Origin: JAOUEA01 sp039933515
GTDB taxonomy: Bacteria; Actinomycetota; UBA4738; HRBIN12
Length of the DNA stretch: 27,151 nucleotides
Assembly (NCBI GenBank): GCA_039933515.1
Contig: JBDTNY010000120.1
Location: 1 to 27,151 of the forward strand
Direction: 5' to 3'
Shown: one piece after another, positions 15,039 to 22,816 of the stretch
Numbering within the stretch: the first letter of the stretch is position 1
Layout: each line of letters opens with the position of its first letter
Notes under the pieces: generated by a model
Database searches by the model: none
What the model saw: the letters and a program-made list of their open reading frames with translations, nothing else
Told to the model about the DNA's origin: nothing
Position numbers and translations under genes: made by a program

Positions 15039-16142
15039 TCACGACACCGATGCGGGCAACCGCACCGGCATCACCAGGTACGTGAACTCGTCACCGTCGC
15101 CGCGAACGACCCCCGGCTTCAACCCGTCTCGCACGTCGAGCCGGACCGACTCTCCGTGGCACGCGGTGAGCCCGTCGGCCAGATATTGCGGGTTGAACGC
15201 CACCGTGAGGTCATCGCCCTCGTACCGGGCCTCAACCGTCTCGACGGCCTGGCCGAGATCGGGGCTCGAGCTCGAGAGCTTCACGCCGAGCGCGTTGAAC
15301 TCGAGCCGAACGGGCGTCGTGTCGCGGGCTAGTAGCCCGACGCGGCGGACCGCGTCCAGGAGCGCCTGACGACTGATCGTGAGCCGGCTTTCGTGCTGCT
15401 CGGGCAGGAGCTGCCGGTAGTTCGGGAACTCGCCTTCGATCAACCGAGAGGTCAGCGTGAGCTCGCCGATCCTGAAGGCGACCTGGGACTCGTCGACGAA
15501 GATCTCGATCGAGCCCTTCTCCGCGGTCTGGGCGGCCCGGCCGGCCTCGGTCAGAGCGCGCTCCGGGACGATCGCCCGGTTCTCTCCGTCGGCCGTAGCC
15601 ACCAGGTCGCGCACGGCCAGCCGGTAAGAGTCGGTCGCGGCCATCACGACGCCCTCCCGGCTCACCTCGATCAGCACACCGGTGAGCACCGGGCGCGCCT
15701 CGTCGCGGGATGCCGCTCGGCCGACCTGCGTCACGGCGTCGGCGAACGCCCCGGCCTCGGCCGTGATCGACGTGCCGCTCGGCTCCTGCAGGCCCGGGAA
15801 ATCCTCGGACGGAAGTAGCCTGAGCGTGCCTTCGTACGCCGCGCAGCGAAGATGCGCCTGCGACTGATCGGTCTCGAATTCGACCGGCGCGTCCGACAAC
15901 GACTTCACCGTGTCGCCGAGCAGGCGAGCCGGCACCAGGGCGACGCCCATCTCCTGCACCTGGACCTCGGTCGAGAGCCGAGCCGACACCTCAAGGTCGG
16001 TGGTCGTCAGCGTGAGTCGCCCGTCATCGGACGCCTCGAGCAACACACCCGTGAGCGCCGGGATCCCGGGCCGGGACGACACTCCTCGTTGGACGGTCTG
16101 GAGCGCCTCGGAGAGCGCGTCGCGATCACATCGGAATTTCAT
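15039..16142 (-). CDS. dnaN: DNA polymerase III sliding clamp, beta subunit
   Basis: The 367-residue protein makes the ring-shaped processivity clamp. The start MKFRCDRDALSEALQTVQRGVSSRP and the end FTYLVMPVRLPASVS are typical. The three repeated clamp domains cover the full length, with LVPARLLGDTVKSL in domain 1, SEDFPGLQEP leading into domain 2, and GEFPNYRQLLPEQ leading into domain 3. The ATG at 16142 is chosen because AGGGGG lies five bases upstream; a GTG two codons earlier has no room for a ribosome site. It follows dnaA at a 214-bp gap that holds DnaA-box-like sites. Confidence 0.98.
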   Translation of the reverse strand: MKFRCDRDALSEALQTVQRGVSSRPGIPALTGVLLEASDDGRLTLTTTDLEVSARLSTEVQVQEMGVALVPARLLGDTVKSLSDAPVEFETDQSQAHLRCAAYEGTLRLLPSEDFPGLQEPSGTSITAEAGAFADAVTQVGRAASRDEARPVLTGVLIEVSREGVVMAATDSYRLAVRDLVATADGENRAIVPERALTEAGRAAQTAEKGSIEIFVDESQVAFRIGELTLTSRLIEGEFPNYRQLLPEQHESRLTISRQALLDAVRRVGLLARDTTPVRLEFNALGVKLSSSSPDLGQAVETVEARYEGDDLTVAFNPQYLADGLTACHGESVRLDVRDGLKPGVVRGDGDEFTYLVMPVRLPASVS

Positions 16143-16356
16143 GCCCACCCCCTGCTTCTGTTCTTATGAATCCTGAAAGTCCGGTAGTAGTAGGCGCTGT
16201 GGAGATGTGCATAACGCCCCCGTTCACCCAGCGTAGAGGGTCTGGCAGACATGGGGGAACCCGGTGGGCAACCCCTGTCACTCTCGGCTCGATCCTGAGA
16301 GCGACACGAATACCGAACCGCGGGCGCGGCGGCTTTCCACAGCCCTGCGGGGTCCA
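16143..16356. other. dnaA-dnaN gap with DnaA-box-like sites
   Basis: This 214-bp gap has no open frame of note. Three sites resemble the DnaA box TTATCCACA: TGTGCATAA at 16206-16214 (8 of 9 on the minus-strand reading), TGTGGAGAT overlapping it at 16198-16206 (7 of 9), and CTTTCCACA at 16333-16341 (7 of 9). In Streptomyces and Mycobacterium the origin lies between dnaA and dnaN, so this gap could be part of oriC. It has no clear AT-rich unwinding element. Confidence 0.45.
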
Positions 16357-17787
16357 TCACGCTGCCCCCCGGACGCGGCCCCGGATGCTCCGCGTGAGGT
16401 CCTGTACCTGCCGGAACGTCGCATCCCGGGCGCGCATCTCGTCCTCGACCTTCTTGATGCCGTGCAGGACCGTGGTGTGATCGCGCCCGCCGTAGATGTC
16501 GCCGATCTTCACGAGTGAGAGACCGGTGTTCTCTCGCGTCAGGTACATCGCGATATGACGAGCGTGGGTGAGCGGGCGTGAACGGCTCTTCGAGATCAGC
16601 TCGTCGATCGCGATCGAGAAGTACGCGGCGGTCTCCTCGAGGATCAAAGGGGCCGGGATCTCGGTCTCGGTCTGGGGGATCAGGTCTTGCAAGGCCCGCT
16701 CCGCGAGCGACTCGTCGATCGGCTGGCTCGTGAGCTCGGACCACGCGACCACGCGGACGAGGGCGCCCTCGAGCTCTCGGACGCTCTGGTCGAACTTCGA
16801 GGCGGCGAACTCGATGACGGCGGGCGGAACCACGATGCGATCGCGCTCGGCCTTCAGCTGCAAGATCGCGATGCGCGTCTCGAGGTCGGGCGGCTGCACG
16901 TCGACGCACAACCCCCACTTGAAGCGGCTTACGAGTCGTTCCTCGAGCCCGGACAGCTCGTTGGGCGAGCGGTCCGACGCGATCACGATCTGCTTGCCCG
17001 CGCCGTGCAGGTGGTTGAACGTGTGGAAGAACTCGGTCTGGGTCTCCTCGCGTTTGGCGAGGAACTGCACGTCGTCCACGAGCAGCACGTCGACCTCGCG
17101 GTATCGATGGCGGAACTCGTCGCCCTTGCGTTCGCGGACTGCCTTGATGAACTCGGTCACGAACTGCTCGGACGTCACGTATTTGACCCGGGTGCCCGAC
17201 GTGAGGCGGTGCATGTGGTGACCGACGGCGATCAAGAGGTGGGTCTTTCCCAAACCGGTTGCGCCGTAAATAAAAAGAGGGTTGTACGCCGTCGAGGGCG
17301 TCGCCTCGGCCACGGCCATCGCGGCCGCGTGTGCGAAGCGGTTCGAGGGGCCGGGGACGAAGGCGTCGAAGGTGTAGTTCGGGAACGGCAAGCCGGGCGC
17401 CCCCATGGTCTCGCCAGCGGGCAGCAGCTCGGTCGGCGCACCGATCGCGGCGTACGCGGCGGGCGGGCGTAACGCGTTGACGCCGACGTCAGCTCGACGC
17501 GCCGCGGCGTCGGAGCGCAGGTGTTCGTCGATCACGAGCTCGATCTTCACGGGGCAGCCGGCCATGGTCGCGGCCGCTTGTTCGATCAGCGAGAGGTGGT
17601 CGTGCTGCAGCCGATCGCGAACGAGCTGGCTCGGCGCCGCGAGCTGCAAGACGTCGTCGGCCAGCTCGATCGGCGCGACGTCGGCGAACCACATAACGAC
17701 GGTGGTCTCGGGGAGATCAGCGCGGGCTCGCTCGAGGACGAACGACCACATCTGACGCGCTTCGTGCTCAGGAACGGCAACCGACAT
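16357..17787 (-). CDS. dnaA: chromosomal replication initiator DnaA
   Basis: DnaA binds the origin and opens it. The 476-residue protein has domain I (about 1-90), a short variable domain II, an AAA+ domain with Walker A GATGLGKTH (175-183), Walker B VLLVDDVQF (234-242) and arginine-finger region GLEERLVSRF, and the DNA-binding domain IV with GGRDHTTVLHG (433-443). The ATG at 17787 is chosen because domain I begins here (MSVAVPEHEARQMW). The frame stays open upstream to 17913, but those 42 residues are not DnaA-like and overlap the origin-type repeats. No strong ribosome site is seen, and a DnaA-box-like GTATCCACA directly abuts the start, which would fit autoregulation. Confidence 0.98.
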   Translation of the reverse strand: MSVAVPEHEARQMWSFVLERARADLPETTVVMWFADVAPIELADDVLQLAAPSQLVRDRLQHDHLSLIEQAAATMAGCPVKIELVIDEHLRSDAAARRADVGVNALRPPAAYAAIGAPTELLPAGETMGAPGLPFPNYTFDAFVPGPSNRFAHAAAMAVAEATPSTAYNPLFIYGATGLGKTHLLIAVGHHMHRLTSGTRVKYVTSEQFVTEFIKAVRERKGDEFRHRYREVDVLLVDDVQFLAKREETQTEFFHTFNHLHGAGKQIVIASDRSPNELSGLEERLVSRFKWGLCVDVQPPDLETRIAILQLKAERDRIVVPPAVIEFAASKFDQSVRELEGALVRVVAWSELTSQPIDESLAERALQDLIPQTETEIPAPLILEETAAYFSIAIDELISKSRSRPLTHARHIAMYLTRENTGLSLVKIGDIYGGRDHTTVLHGIKKVEDEMRARDATFRQVQDLTRSIRGRVRGAA

Positions 17788-17803
17788 ACGTATCCACAGA
17801 ACC

Positions 17804-17821
17804 TTTCCACAACGGTGGAAA
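17804..17821. repeat. inverted repeat of DnaA-box halves upstream of dnaA
   Basis: TTTCCAC-AACG-GTGGAAA is a perfect 7-bp inverted repeat with a 4-bp centre, 17-34 bp before the dnaA start. Its left arm is part of a DnaA-box-like 9-mer. It could bind two DnaA molecules facing each other or another dimeric repressor of dnaA. Confidence 0.6.
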
Positions 17822-17962
17822 ACCCTTACGGGAAGCTTTGTCTGGCGGGCGAGATCCGGAGCCGCACCGCCGGGGGGAAGCGCGGGGCGCACGATAGCAC
17901 GGGGCTTTTCCACACGACCCGCCGCGCGGGGGGTCTTGGCACTCTTTCTCCTGTCAACCCCT

Positions 17963-17992
17963 TTGTCCTGCGGCGATGCGGCCCCGTATACT
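17963..17992 (+). promoter_or_regulatory. candidate promoter of the rpmH operon
   Basis: TTGTCC at 17963-17968 and TATACT at 17987-17992 are separated by 18 bp. The -10 differs from TATAAT by one base. Transcription would start near 18,000, about 58 bases before the rpmH ATG, and would run through rnpA, yidD and beyond. This is the best sigma70-like pair in the gap. Confidence 0.5.
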
Positions 17993-18056
17993 CTGTGACC
18001 TTGGCTGGCGCGAGCCGGCTTTCGTCACGAAATCCGACCTGACCGAGGAACCGAAC

Positions 18057-18200
18057 ATGGCTAAGGGCAAGCGTACCTATCAGCCGAACAACCGGCGCCG
18101 ACACAAGCGTCACGGCTTCCGTCTGCGCATGCGAACCCGCGCCGGCCGCTCGATCCTCGCGGCACGCCGCCGCAAGGGCCGCGCTCGGCTGACGGTCTGA
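18057..18200 (+). CDS. rpmH: 50S ribosomal protein L34
   Basis: The 47-residue basic protein reads MAKGKRTYQPNNRRRHKRHG and continues with GFRLRMRTRAGRSILAARR to the end RKGRARLTV. The YQPNNRRR and GFRxRMxTRAGRxIL patterns are diagnostic of L34, a late-assembly protein of the large subunit. The ATG at 18057 has GAGGAA eight bases upstream. An in-frame ATG at 17976 would add 27 unrelated residues and is rejected. The N-terminal MAKGK is slightly longer than the common MKRT form. Confidence 0.98.
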   Translation: MAKGKRTYQPNNRRRHKRHGFRLRMRTRAGRSILAARRRKGRARLTV

Positions 18201-18210
18201 AGCGCCGCCC

Positions 18211-18510
18211 GTGCGTTCGCGGGAGGTCCGCAGGGTGTTCGACACGGCCCGGCCGCTGCATGGAAGACGGGTGGTAGTGTTTCTCGCGCCCGGGACCGGG
18301 TCACTCGCAGTCGTCGCCGCACGTCGCGTGGGTGGCGCCGTCGAGCGGAACCGAGCCCGTCGCATCCTGCGTGAAGCCTGGCGACAGGTTTCGCCGCAGA
18401 TCACCGACGATGCCGACGTCGTCCTGGTGGCCCGTGAGGCCATACGGGGCGCCATGACTCACGACCTGGTGGCCGAGATGACCGACCTGCTCGAGGCGAC
18501 GCCCTCGTGA
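18211..18510 (+). CDS. rnpA: ribonuclease P protein component
   Basis: RnpA is the protein partner of RNase P, which trims the 5' ends of tRNAs. The 99-residue protein keeps the RNR core in SLAVVAARRVGGAVERNRARRILREAWRQ and a C-terminal helix (AIRGAMTHDLVAEMTDLLE). It begins VRSREVRRVFD at a GTG 10 bp after rpmH, about ten residues shorter at the N-terminus than typical RnpA. Just upstream, in another frame, the bases overlapping the rpmH stop would encode LKRRP, the usual start of RnpA. A one-base difference would join the two, which could be a sequence error, a real shortening, or chance. The last bases overlap yidD (GTGA). Confidence 0.92.
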   Translation: MRSREVRRVFDTARPLHGRRVVVFLAPGTGSLAVVAARRVGGAVERNRARRILREAWRQVSPQITDDADVVLVAREAIRGAMTHDLVAEMTDLLEATPS

Positions 18511-18818
18511 ACGTGATCCGCCGCACGCTCTGGACCCTCGGCGCCCCCGCTCGCACGCTTCTGATTGGGGCGATCCGCCTCTATCGGGTGTCGCTCTCGG
18601 GATGGCTGGGGGGCCAGTGCCGTTTCTATCCCTCGTGCTCACACTACGCCGAGACGGCGATCCGGACCCACGGTGCGCTGAAGGGATCCCTCCTCGCTGT
18701 CTGGCGAGTCTTGCGCTGCAACCCTTTCGGGGAAGGCGGAGTGGAGCACGTCCATCCCCAGCCTTCCGGCACGTCGTATGAGCACATCATACACAACTCG
18801 AGAGGGGCAGAGCTCTAG
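18507..18818 (+). CDS. yidD: membrane protein insertion efficiency factor YidD
   Basis: The 103-residue protein has the YidD core: a helix GAPARTLLIGAIRLYRVSLS, then CRFYPSCSHYAETAIRTHGA with the conserved Cys/Tyr/Pro cluster, then RVLRCNPFGEGGVEHVHP. YidD associates with the inner membrane and helps YidC-dependent insertion; it lies between rnpA and yidC in most bacteria. The GTG start overlaps the rnpA stop by four bases and the stop abuts the yidC ATG directly, so the four genes are tightly coupled. Confidence 0.96.
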   Translation: MNVIRRTLWTLGAPARTLLIGAIRLYRVSLSGWLGGQCRFYPSCSHYAETAIRTHGALKGSLLAVWRVLRCNPFGEGGVEHVHPQPSGTSYEHIIHNSRGAEL

Positions 18819-19925
18819 ATGCTTGCGTTCGGCCCTTTCCAGGCGCTGCTCGACGCGATCGGCTGGGTCCTCGCGAGCATCTTCGACCTGATCCCTAACT
18901 ATGCGGTCTCGATCATCGTCCTCACGCTCGTGATCCGGGTAGTCCTACTGCCGCTCGGGATCAAGCAGATCAAGTCGATGCAGGCGATGCAGGCGATCCA
19001 GCCTCGCGTCAAGGAGCTTCAGAAGAAGTACAAGGGCAACAAGCAGAAGGCGCAAGAAGAGACGATGAAGCTCTACAAGGAAGCAGGCGTGAACCCGCTC
19101 GGCGGCTGCCTTCCCCTGCTGTTGCAGTTCCCGATCCTGATCGCGATGTACGCCGTGATCCGTGCTCCGGTGCTGTCTCCGGTCGACGGGCAGGCGCAGA
19201 CCTATCAAGTGAAGAACAACCATCTGCCCGAAGACAGCATGCTCTTCAAAGACGTCATCACGCACACCGATACTTCGGTGGTCTCCTTGAACTTCCAGTG
19301 CTCGGCAGCGCAAAGCGGGACGCAGGCGCAGCTGAACGACACGACCGGCGAGGCCGTCCAGAGCGGCTGGTCGATCCAGGGCAGGGAGGGGAACCCGCTC
19401 CCCTTCACCTCGATCGGAACGCTCGATTGCGGGACCGGCCCCACCGACAAGATCGCGTACTTCGCCATGCTGGTGGTGATGATCGGGACCACGTTCTATC
19501 AGCAGCGCCAGATGCAGAAGGCGAGTCCTCCGGGCGCCGCCTCGTCGCAGCAGCAGGCCATCATGAAGTTCATGCCGCTGATGTTCGGGATCTTCGGGTT
19601 CAGCTTCCCGGCCGGACTCGTGCTCTATTGGATGGTTTCCAACCTGTTCCAGATCGGACAGCAGGGGTTCCTGCTGCGCGCCGGCCATATCGGTCCCGAC
19701 GCCCTCGACCGGCGGATCGCCGAGCAGAAGGCCCGCGCGGCCAGCCAGCCCGAGAAGAAGGGCTTCATCGCGGGGATGATGGAGCGTGCGGAGCAGGCCC
19801 GTAAGCAGGAGGGAAGCAAGGGGGCCGCCCCCGATATCTCTTCGAAGCGGGGGCCGCGCAAGCCGCCGCCGAAGAACCAGCCGCGCCCTAAGCCGAAGGA
19901 TCCGGGAGGCACCGATGGCCAATGA
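18819..19925 (+). CDS. yidC: membrane protein insertase YidC/Oxa1
   Basis: The 368-residue protein is a Gram-positive-type YidC without the large periplasmic domain of Gram-negatives. The first conserved helix (about 28-48) carries Arg40 in LVIRVVLLPL, the groove residue that contacts substrates. The cytoplasmic hairpin QKKYKGNKQKAQEETMKLYKE follows, then helix GGCLPLLLQFPILIAMYAVIR. An extracellular insert of about 100 residues (about 110-205) separates it from the helix YFAMLVVMIGTTFYQQ. FMPLMFGIFGFSFPAGLVLYW is the last conserved pair. The C-terminal tail (about 310-368) is very basic and Pro/Lys-rich and probably touches ribosomes. It overlaps jag by 11 bases. Confidence 0.97.
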   Translation: MLAFGPFQALLDAIGWVLASIFDLIPNYAVSIIVLTLVIRVVLLPLGIKQIKSMQAMQAIQPRVKELQKKYKGNKQKAQEETMKLYKEAGVNPLGGCLPLLLQFPILIAMYAVIRAPVLSPVDGQAQTYQVKNNHLPEDSMLFKDVITHTDTSVVSLNFQCSAAQSGTQAQLNDTTGEAVQSGWSIQGREGNPLPFTSIGTLDCGTGPTDKIAYFAMLVVMIGTTFYQQRQMQKASPPGAASSQQQAIMKFMPLMFGIFGFSFPAGLVLYWMVSNLFQIGQQGFLLRAGHIGPDALDRRIAEQKARAASQPEKKGFIAGMMERAEQARKQEGSKGAAPDISSKRGPRKPPPKNQPRPKPKDPGGTDGQ

Positions 19926-20601
19926 GATCGAGCGGACCGGCCCCACCGTGGACGAGGCGGTCGCCGCCGCGCTCGAGTGGCTCGGGGCGAGCGCCGACGA
20001 GGTGGACGTCGAGGTGCTGGAGTCCGGGGATGAGGGCGGCTCCGCCGGGGCCGCGACGGTGCGAGTGAAGGTCCGGGAGGGAGCCGCGCCCGCGTCTTCG
20101 AGTCGTGACCGGAGTCGGGAAGGCGAGGCCCCTGAGGACCTCGAGGCTCAGGCCGATGCCGTCGCCGACTTCGTCGACGAGCTCCTCGCCAAGATGGACA
20201 TCGACGCCATCGCCGAGCCCAACCCGCAGGACGGCGGCCACATGTACGTCGACATCGTCGACGGCCCGGAAGAGGACATGGCACTGCTGATCGGTCGTCA
20301 CGGGCAGACCCTGGAAGCGATCCAGGAGCTGGCCCGTATGGCGGTTGGCCGGCGGTTGGACCAGCGGGTCCGCGTCATCGTCGATGTCGAGGACTATCGC
20401 AAGCGGCGAGAGTCCGAACTGATCGAAGATGCCCGGGAGGCCGCGCTCCGTGTGGTCGCCGAGGGCGGCGAGCATGCGTTCGATCCCATGAATGCCTACG
20501 AACGCAAGCTCGTGCATGACGCGGCGGCAGACGTCGAAGGCGCCGAGTCTTTCTCCCGTGGCGAAGCGCCCGATCGCTACGTGGTGCTCCGCAGGCGCTA
20601 G
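19915..20601 (+). CDS. jag: Jag/KhpB-type KH-R3H RNA-binding protein
   Basis: The 228-residue protein has a Jag N-terminal domain (residues about 3-40, TVDEAVAAALEWLGASADEV), an acidic disordered linker (about 45-80), a KH domain with the GRHGQTLEAIQELAR loop, and an R3H domain with DYRKRRESELIEDAREAAL and FDPMNAYERKLVHDA. Jag/KhpB proteins bind RNA and affect cell elongation and division. The ATG at 19915 has GGGAGG five to six bases upstream and overlaps the end of yidC by 11 bases, so translation is coupled. An ATG-less extension upstream in this frame lies inside yidC and is not used. Confidence 0.94.
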   Translation: MANEIERTGPTVDEAVAAALEWLGASADEVDVEVLESGDEGGSAGAATVRVKVREGAAPASSSRDRSREGEAPEDLEAQADAVADFVDELLAKMDIDAIAEPNPQDGGHMYVDIVDGPEEDMALLIGRHGQTLEAIQELARMAVGRRLDQRVRVIVDVEDYRKRRESELIEDAREAALRVVAEGGEHAFDPMNAYERKLVHDAAADVEGAESFSRGEAPDRYVVLRRR

Positions 20602-20633
20602 ACTCCCCTGCCCCCCGTACCCTCGCATCGTGT

Positions 20634-21254
20634 GTGAGAGGGGTGTTTCACGTGAAACATGAGGGTTGGTCTGTTCTCGAGGTTCTTGGACTGTCGCTCG
20701 ATGCGCGTGCTTTCGACCGGCTCGAACGGTTCGAGGCGGAGCTCCTCGCTCGTGCGGTCCCGATGGGGATGATCTCCAAAGGCGATGTCCCGAGGCTCCG
20801 GGAACGCCATCTTCTCGACTGTCTGCGAGCGCTGCCCCTACTGGACGCGAACGACCGGCGACTCTGCGATCTCGGCTCCGGGGCCGGCCTGCCGGGCCTC
20901 GCACTTGCCTGCGTCAGGCCGAACATGGAGGTGGTGCTAACCGAAGTTCGGCGTAACCGCGCGTCGTTCCTCGAGAGGGCGGCGGCCGACCTGGAGCTCG
21001 CGAACGTGCGGGTGTGGGGTCGTCGGATCGAGACCCTGAGAGAACGATTCGATGTGTGCACTGCCCGGGCGTTCGGGGCTTCGCCGCGTTCCTGGTCGGC
21101 GGCGGAACGCTTGCTGGAGCCCTCCGGTCGGCTCATCTATTGGGCAGGCGAGCGATTCGACGTGTCTGATGTCCCCGAAGGGGTCTCGACGACGCTTTTC
21201 GAGAGCCCGGCGCTTGAAAGATCAGGGGCACTCGCTATCATGAGCCGGCAGTGA
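20634..21254 (+). CDS. rsmG: 16S rRNA (guanine-527-N7) methyltransferase
   Basis: RsmG methylates G527 of 16S rRNA using S-adenosylmethionine. The 206-residue reading has the Rossmann signature LCDLGSGAGLPGLALA (about 77-92), the acidic VVLTEVRRNRASFLE strand-helix, and ARAFGAS before the C-terminal sheet. The start is ambiguous among GTGs at 20634, 20643 and 20652. The 20652 start has GAGAGGGG at good distance; the 20643 start gives the VFHVKHE beginning seen in many RsmG proteins, because the parS palindrome is the DNA that encodes it. The stop overlaps the parA start (GTGA). Confidence 0.95.
   Translation: MRGVFHVKHEGWSVLEVLGLSLDARAFDRLERFEAELLARAVPMGMISKGDVPRLRERHLLDCLRALPLLDANDRRLCDLGSGAGLPGLALACVRPNMEVVLTEVRRNRASFLERAAADLELANVRVWGRRIETLRERFDVCTARAFGASPRSWSAAERLLEPSGRLIYWAGERFDVSDVPEGVSTTLFESPALERSGALAIMSRQ
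20644..20659. promoter_or_regulatory. parS: parS centromere site (ParB binding)
   Basis: TGTTTCACGTGAAACA is a perfect 16-bp palindrome and matches the standard parS consensus with no mismatch. It lies in the 5' coding end of rsmG, about 0.6 kb before parA and 2.7 kb from the candidate origin. ParB loads here and spreads over flanking DNA. I found no second perfect copy in the window. Confidence 0.96.
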
Positions 21255-22816
21255 CCAAGGCCTCTTCCGGCGCCTCAGCCTCGCGTACCTCCGGCTCCAC
21301 CACGGGTGCCTCGTCCTCTGCATCCAAGCCCAGCTCCGCGCCCAACCCGAAGGCGAAGCGAGTCCCCGTCGTGCCCGCCACACCCGGGAACGCGAGGATC
21401 ATCGCGATCGCCAACCAGAAGGGCGGCGTGGGAAAGTCCACCACGGCCGTCAGCCTGGGCGCCGCGTTGGCCGATCTTGGGTTCCGAGTGTTAGTGGTGG
21501 ACCTCGACCCGCAGGGCAACGCCTCCACCGGGATGGGGATCCGCCATGAGGCTCGCGAGCGAACGATCTACGACGTCGTCGTCGGCGAGGCGCCGATCCG
21601 CGACGCCGTCGTTCCGACCCTGGTCCCGAACCTGCACGCGGTTCCCTCAACGATCGATCTCGCTGGTGCGGAGATCGAGCTGGTGAGCCAGTTCTCTCGC
21701 GAGCATCGCCTTAAGAAGGCGCTCGCCGACGTGTCTGAGGGCGTGTATGACTTCATCCTCATGGATTGCCCTCCCAGCCTTGGCCTCCTCACCGTCAACG
21801 CGCTGACGGCGGCCGAAGAGCTCATCGTGCCGATCCAATGCGAGTACTACGCCCTCGAAGGGCTCGGACAGCTCCTGCGCAACGTCTCGCTCGTGCAGCA
21901 GAACATCAACCCAGGCCTGCGGCTGTCCGGGATCGTCATGACGATGTTCGATCCCCGCACCAAGCTGTCCGAGCAGGTGGTCGAGGAGGTGCAGCGGTTC
22001 TTCGGCGACCTCGTCTACGACGTGATCATCCCGAGGACCGTCCGGTTGTCGGAGGCGCCCGGCTACGGGCAGCCGATCACGGTCTACGACCCGAAATCCA
22101 AGGGGGCCGAGTGCTACCGGGAGCTCGCCCGGGAGGTCGCCCTCCGTCCGCCCCCCGATGAGCCGATGCCCATCTTCGACGATCTGCCGACCGTCGTGGT
22201 CCCCGCGGTCGCGGCAACGATCGCCAGCCCCCCCATGGACGAAGCCGATCTAGCAGAGCTCCCGACGGTGCGATCGGTGATGAACGAGGCCGCCGACGCC
22301 GAGGTGACCGATCAGGTCGAAGACGAGCTCGTGACCGAGCAGATCCAAGGCGAAGTCGTCGAGGCGGTCGAGGCGGCGATCGAAGCGGCCGAGCAGGACG
22401 AGGGTCCGGCCCCGAGTGCCACGGAGGTCCCCGTCGATGAGACAGCGGGCAGCCAGGGCGAAGAGGCCGAAGCCCGCGAGCTTGAGGAGACGCCGGCGAT
22501 CGCCGGGTCGCTCGGCGATCCGGCCACGGACGACGACGACGTCTGGGAAGAGGTCGATGAGCCGCCGCCGGCCGTTCCTCGGGTGTCGGCGCCTCGTTCG
22601 CCTGCTCCCCCGGGTCAGCTGCCCGAGCGACGAGTCGTCGTGATCGACGAGGGTGCGGTCGATTACTCGACACCGGTCGAACCGGGCGGACCGGCTACTT
22701 CCCGTACACCCGATACTGATCCGCACACCGCGGTGGCCGACATCGGGGCCACGCTCGAGGATGACGAGGGGTTGCCGAAGCGCCGGTGGAGACTGTTCCG
22801 CAAGGGAGGCGAGTGA
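21251..22816 (+). CDS. parA: ParA chromosome-partitioning ATPase with long acidic C-terminal extension
   Basis: The ATPase core is residues about 48-300: deviant Walker A KGGVGKST (57-64), DLDPQGNAS, MDCPPSLGLL, and IPRTVRLSEAPGYGQPI. ParA/Soj binds DNA nonspecifically and is driven by ParB at parS. The protein has 521 residues, against about 260-300 for a usual chromosomal ParA. Residues 1-47 are disordered Ser/Ala/Pro/Lys. Residues about 301-507 are acidic and mostly disordered, with a possible helix VTDQVEDELVTEQIQGEVVE (352-371) and one strand RRVVVIDEG. The last 14 residues, LPKRRWRLFRKGGE, are basic and aromatic. The GTG at 21251 overlaps the rsmG stop (GTGA), and the stop overlaps the parB ATG, so the reading frame and length are well fixed. 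Confidence 0.95.
   Translation: MTKASSGASASRTSGSTTGASSSASKPSSAPNPKAKRVPVVPATPGNARIIAIANQKGGVGKSTTAVSLGAALADLGFRVLVVDLDPQGNASTGMGIRHEARERTIYDVVVGEAPIRDAVVPTLVPNLHAVPSTIDLAGAEIELVSQFSREHRLKKALADVSEGVYDFILMDCPPSLGLLTVNALTAAEELIVPIQCEYYALEGLGQLLRNVSLVQQNINPGLRLSGIVMTMFDPRTKLSEQVVEEVQRFFGDLVYDVIIPRTVRLSEAPGYGQPITVYDPKSKGAECYRELAREVALRPPPDEPMPIFDDLPTVVVPAVAATIASPPMDEADLAELPTVRSVMNEAADAEVTDQVEDELVTEQIQGEVVEAVEAAIEAAEQDEGPAPSATEVPVDETAGSQGEEAEARELEETPAIAGSLGDPATDDDDVWEEVDEPPPAVPRVSAPRSPAPPGQLPERRVVVIDEGAVDYSTPVEPGGPATSRTPDTDPHTAVADIGATLEDDEGLPKRRWRLFRKGGE

Larger units (their letters stand above)
17788..18056. other. candidate oriC / dnaA-rpmH intergenic region
   Basis: In this 269-bp gap transcription diverges: replication genes to the left on minus, rpmH to parB to the right on plus. 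DnaA-box-like 9-mers are GTATCCACA at 17790-17798 and TTTTCCACA at 17906-17914 (each 8 of 9 to TTATCCACA), and CTTTCCACA at 17803-17811 (7 of 9), the last being part of a palindrome. Box density is modest and the gap is GC-rich, so the functional origin may include the dnaA-dnaN gap as well. A TTGACA hexamer on the minus strand (17952-17957) has no matching -10 box, so no dnaA promoter is assigned. Confidence 0.6.

Noticed and set aside
17788..17913. N-terminal extension of dnaA
   Set aside because: The 42 extra residues are not DnaA-like and would overlap the DnaA-box-like sites; domain I begins at the ATG at 17787.
17952..17957. perfect TTGACA on the minus strand as a dnaA promoter
   Set aside because: At 16-18 bp spacing there is only C/G-rich sequence and no -10 hexamer.
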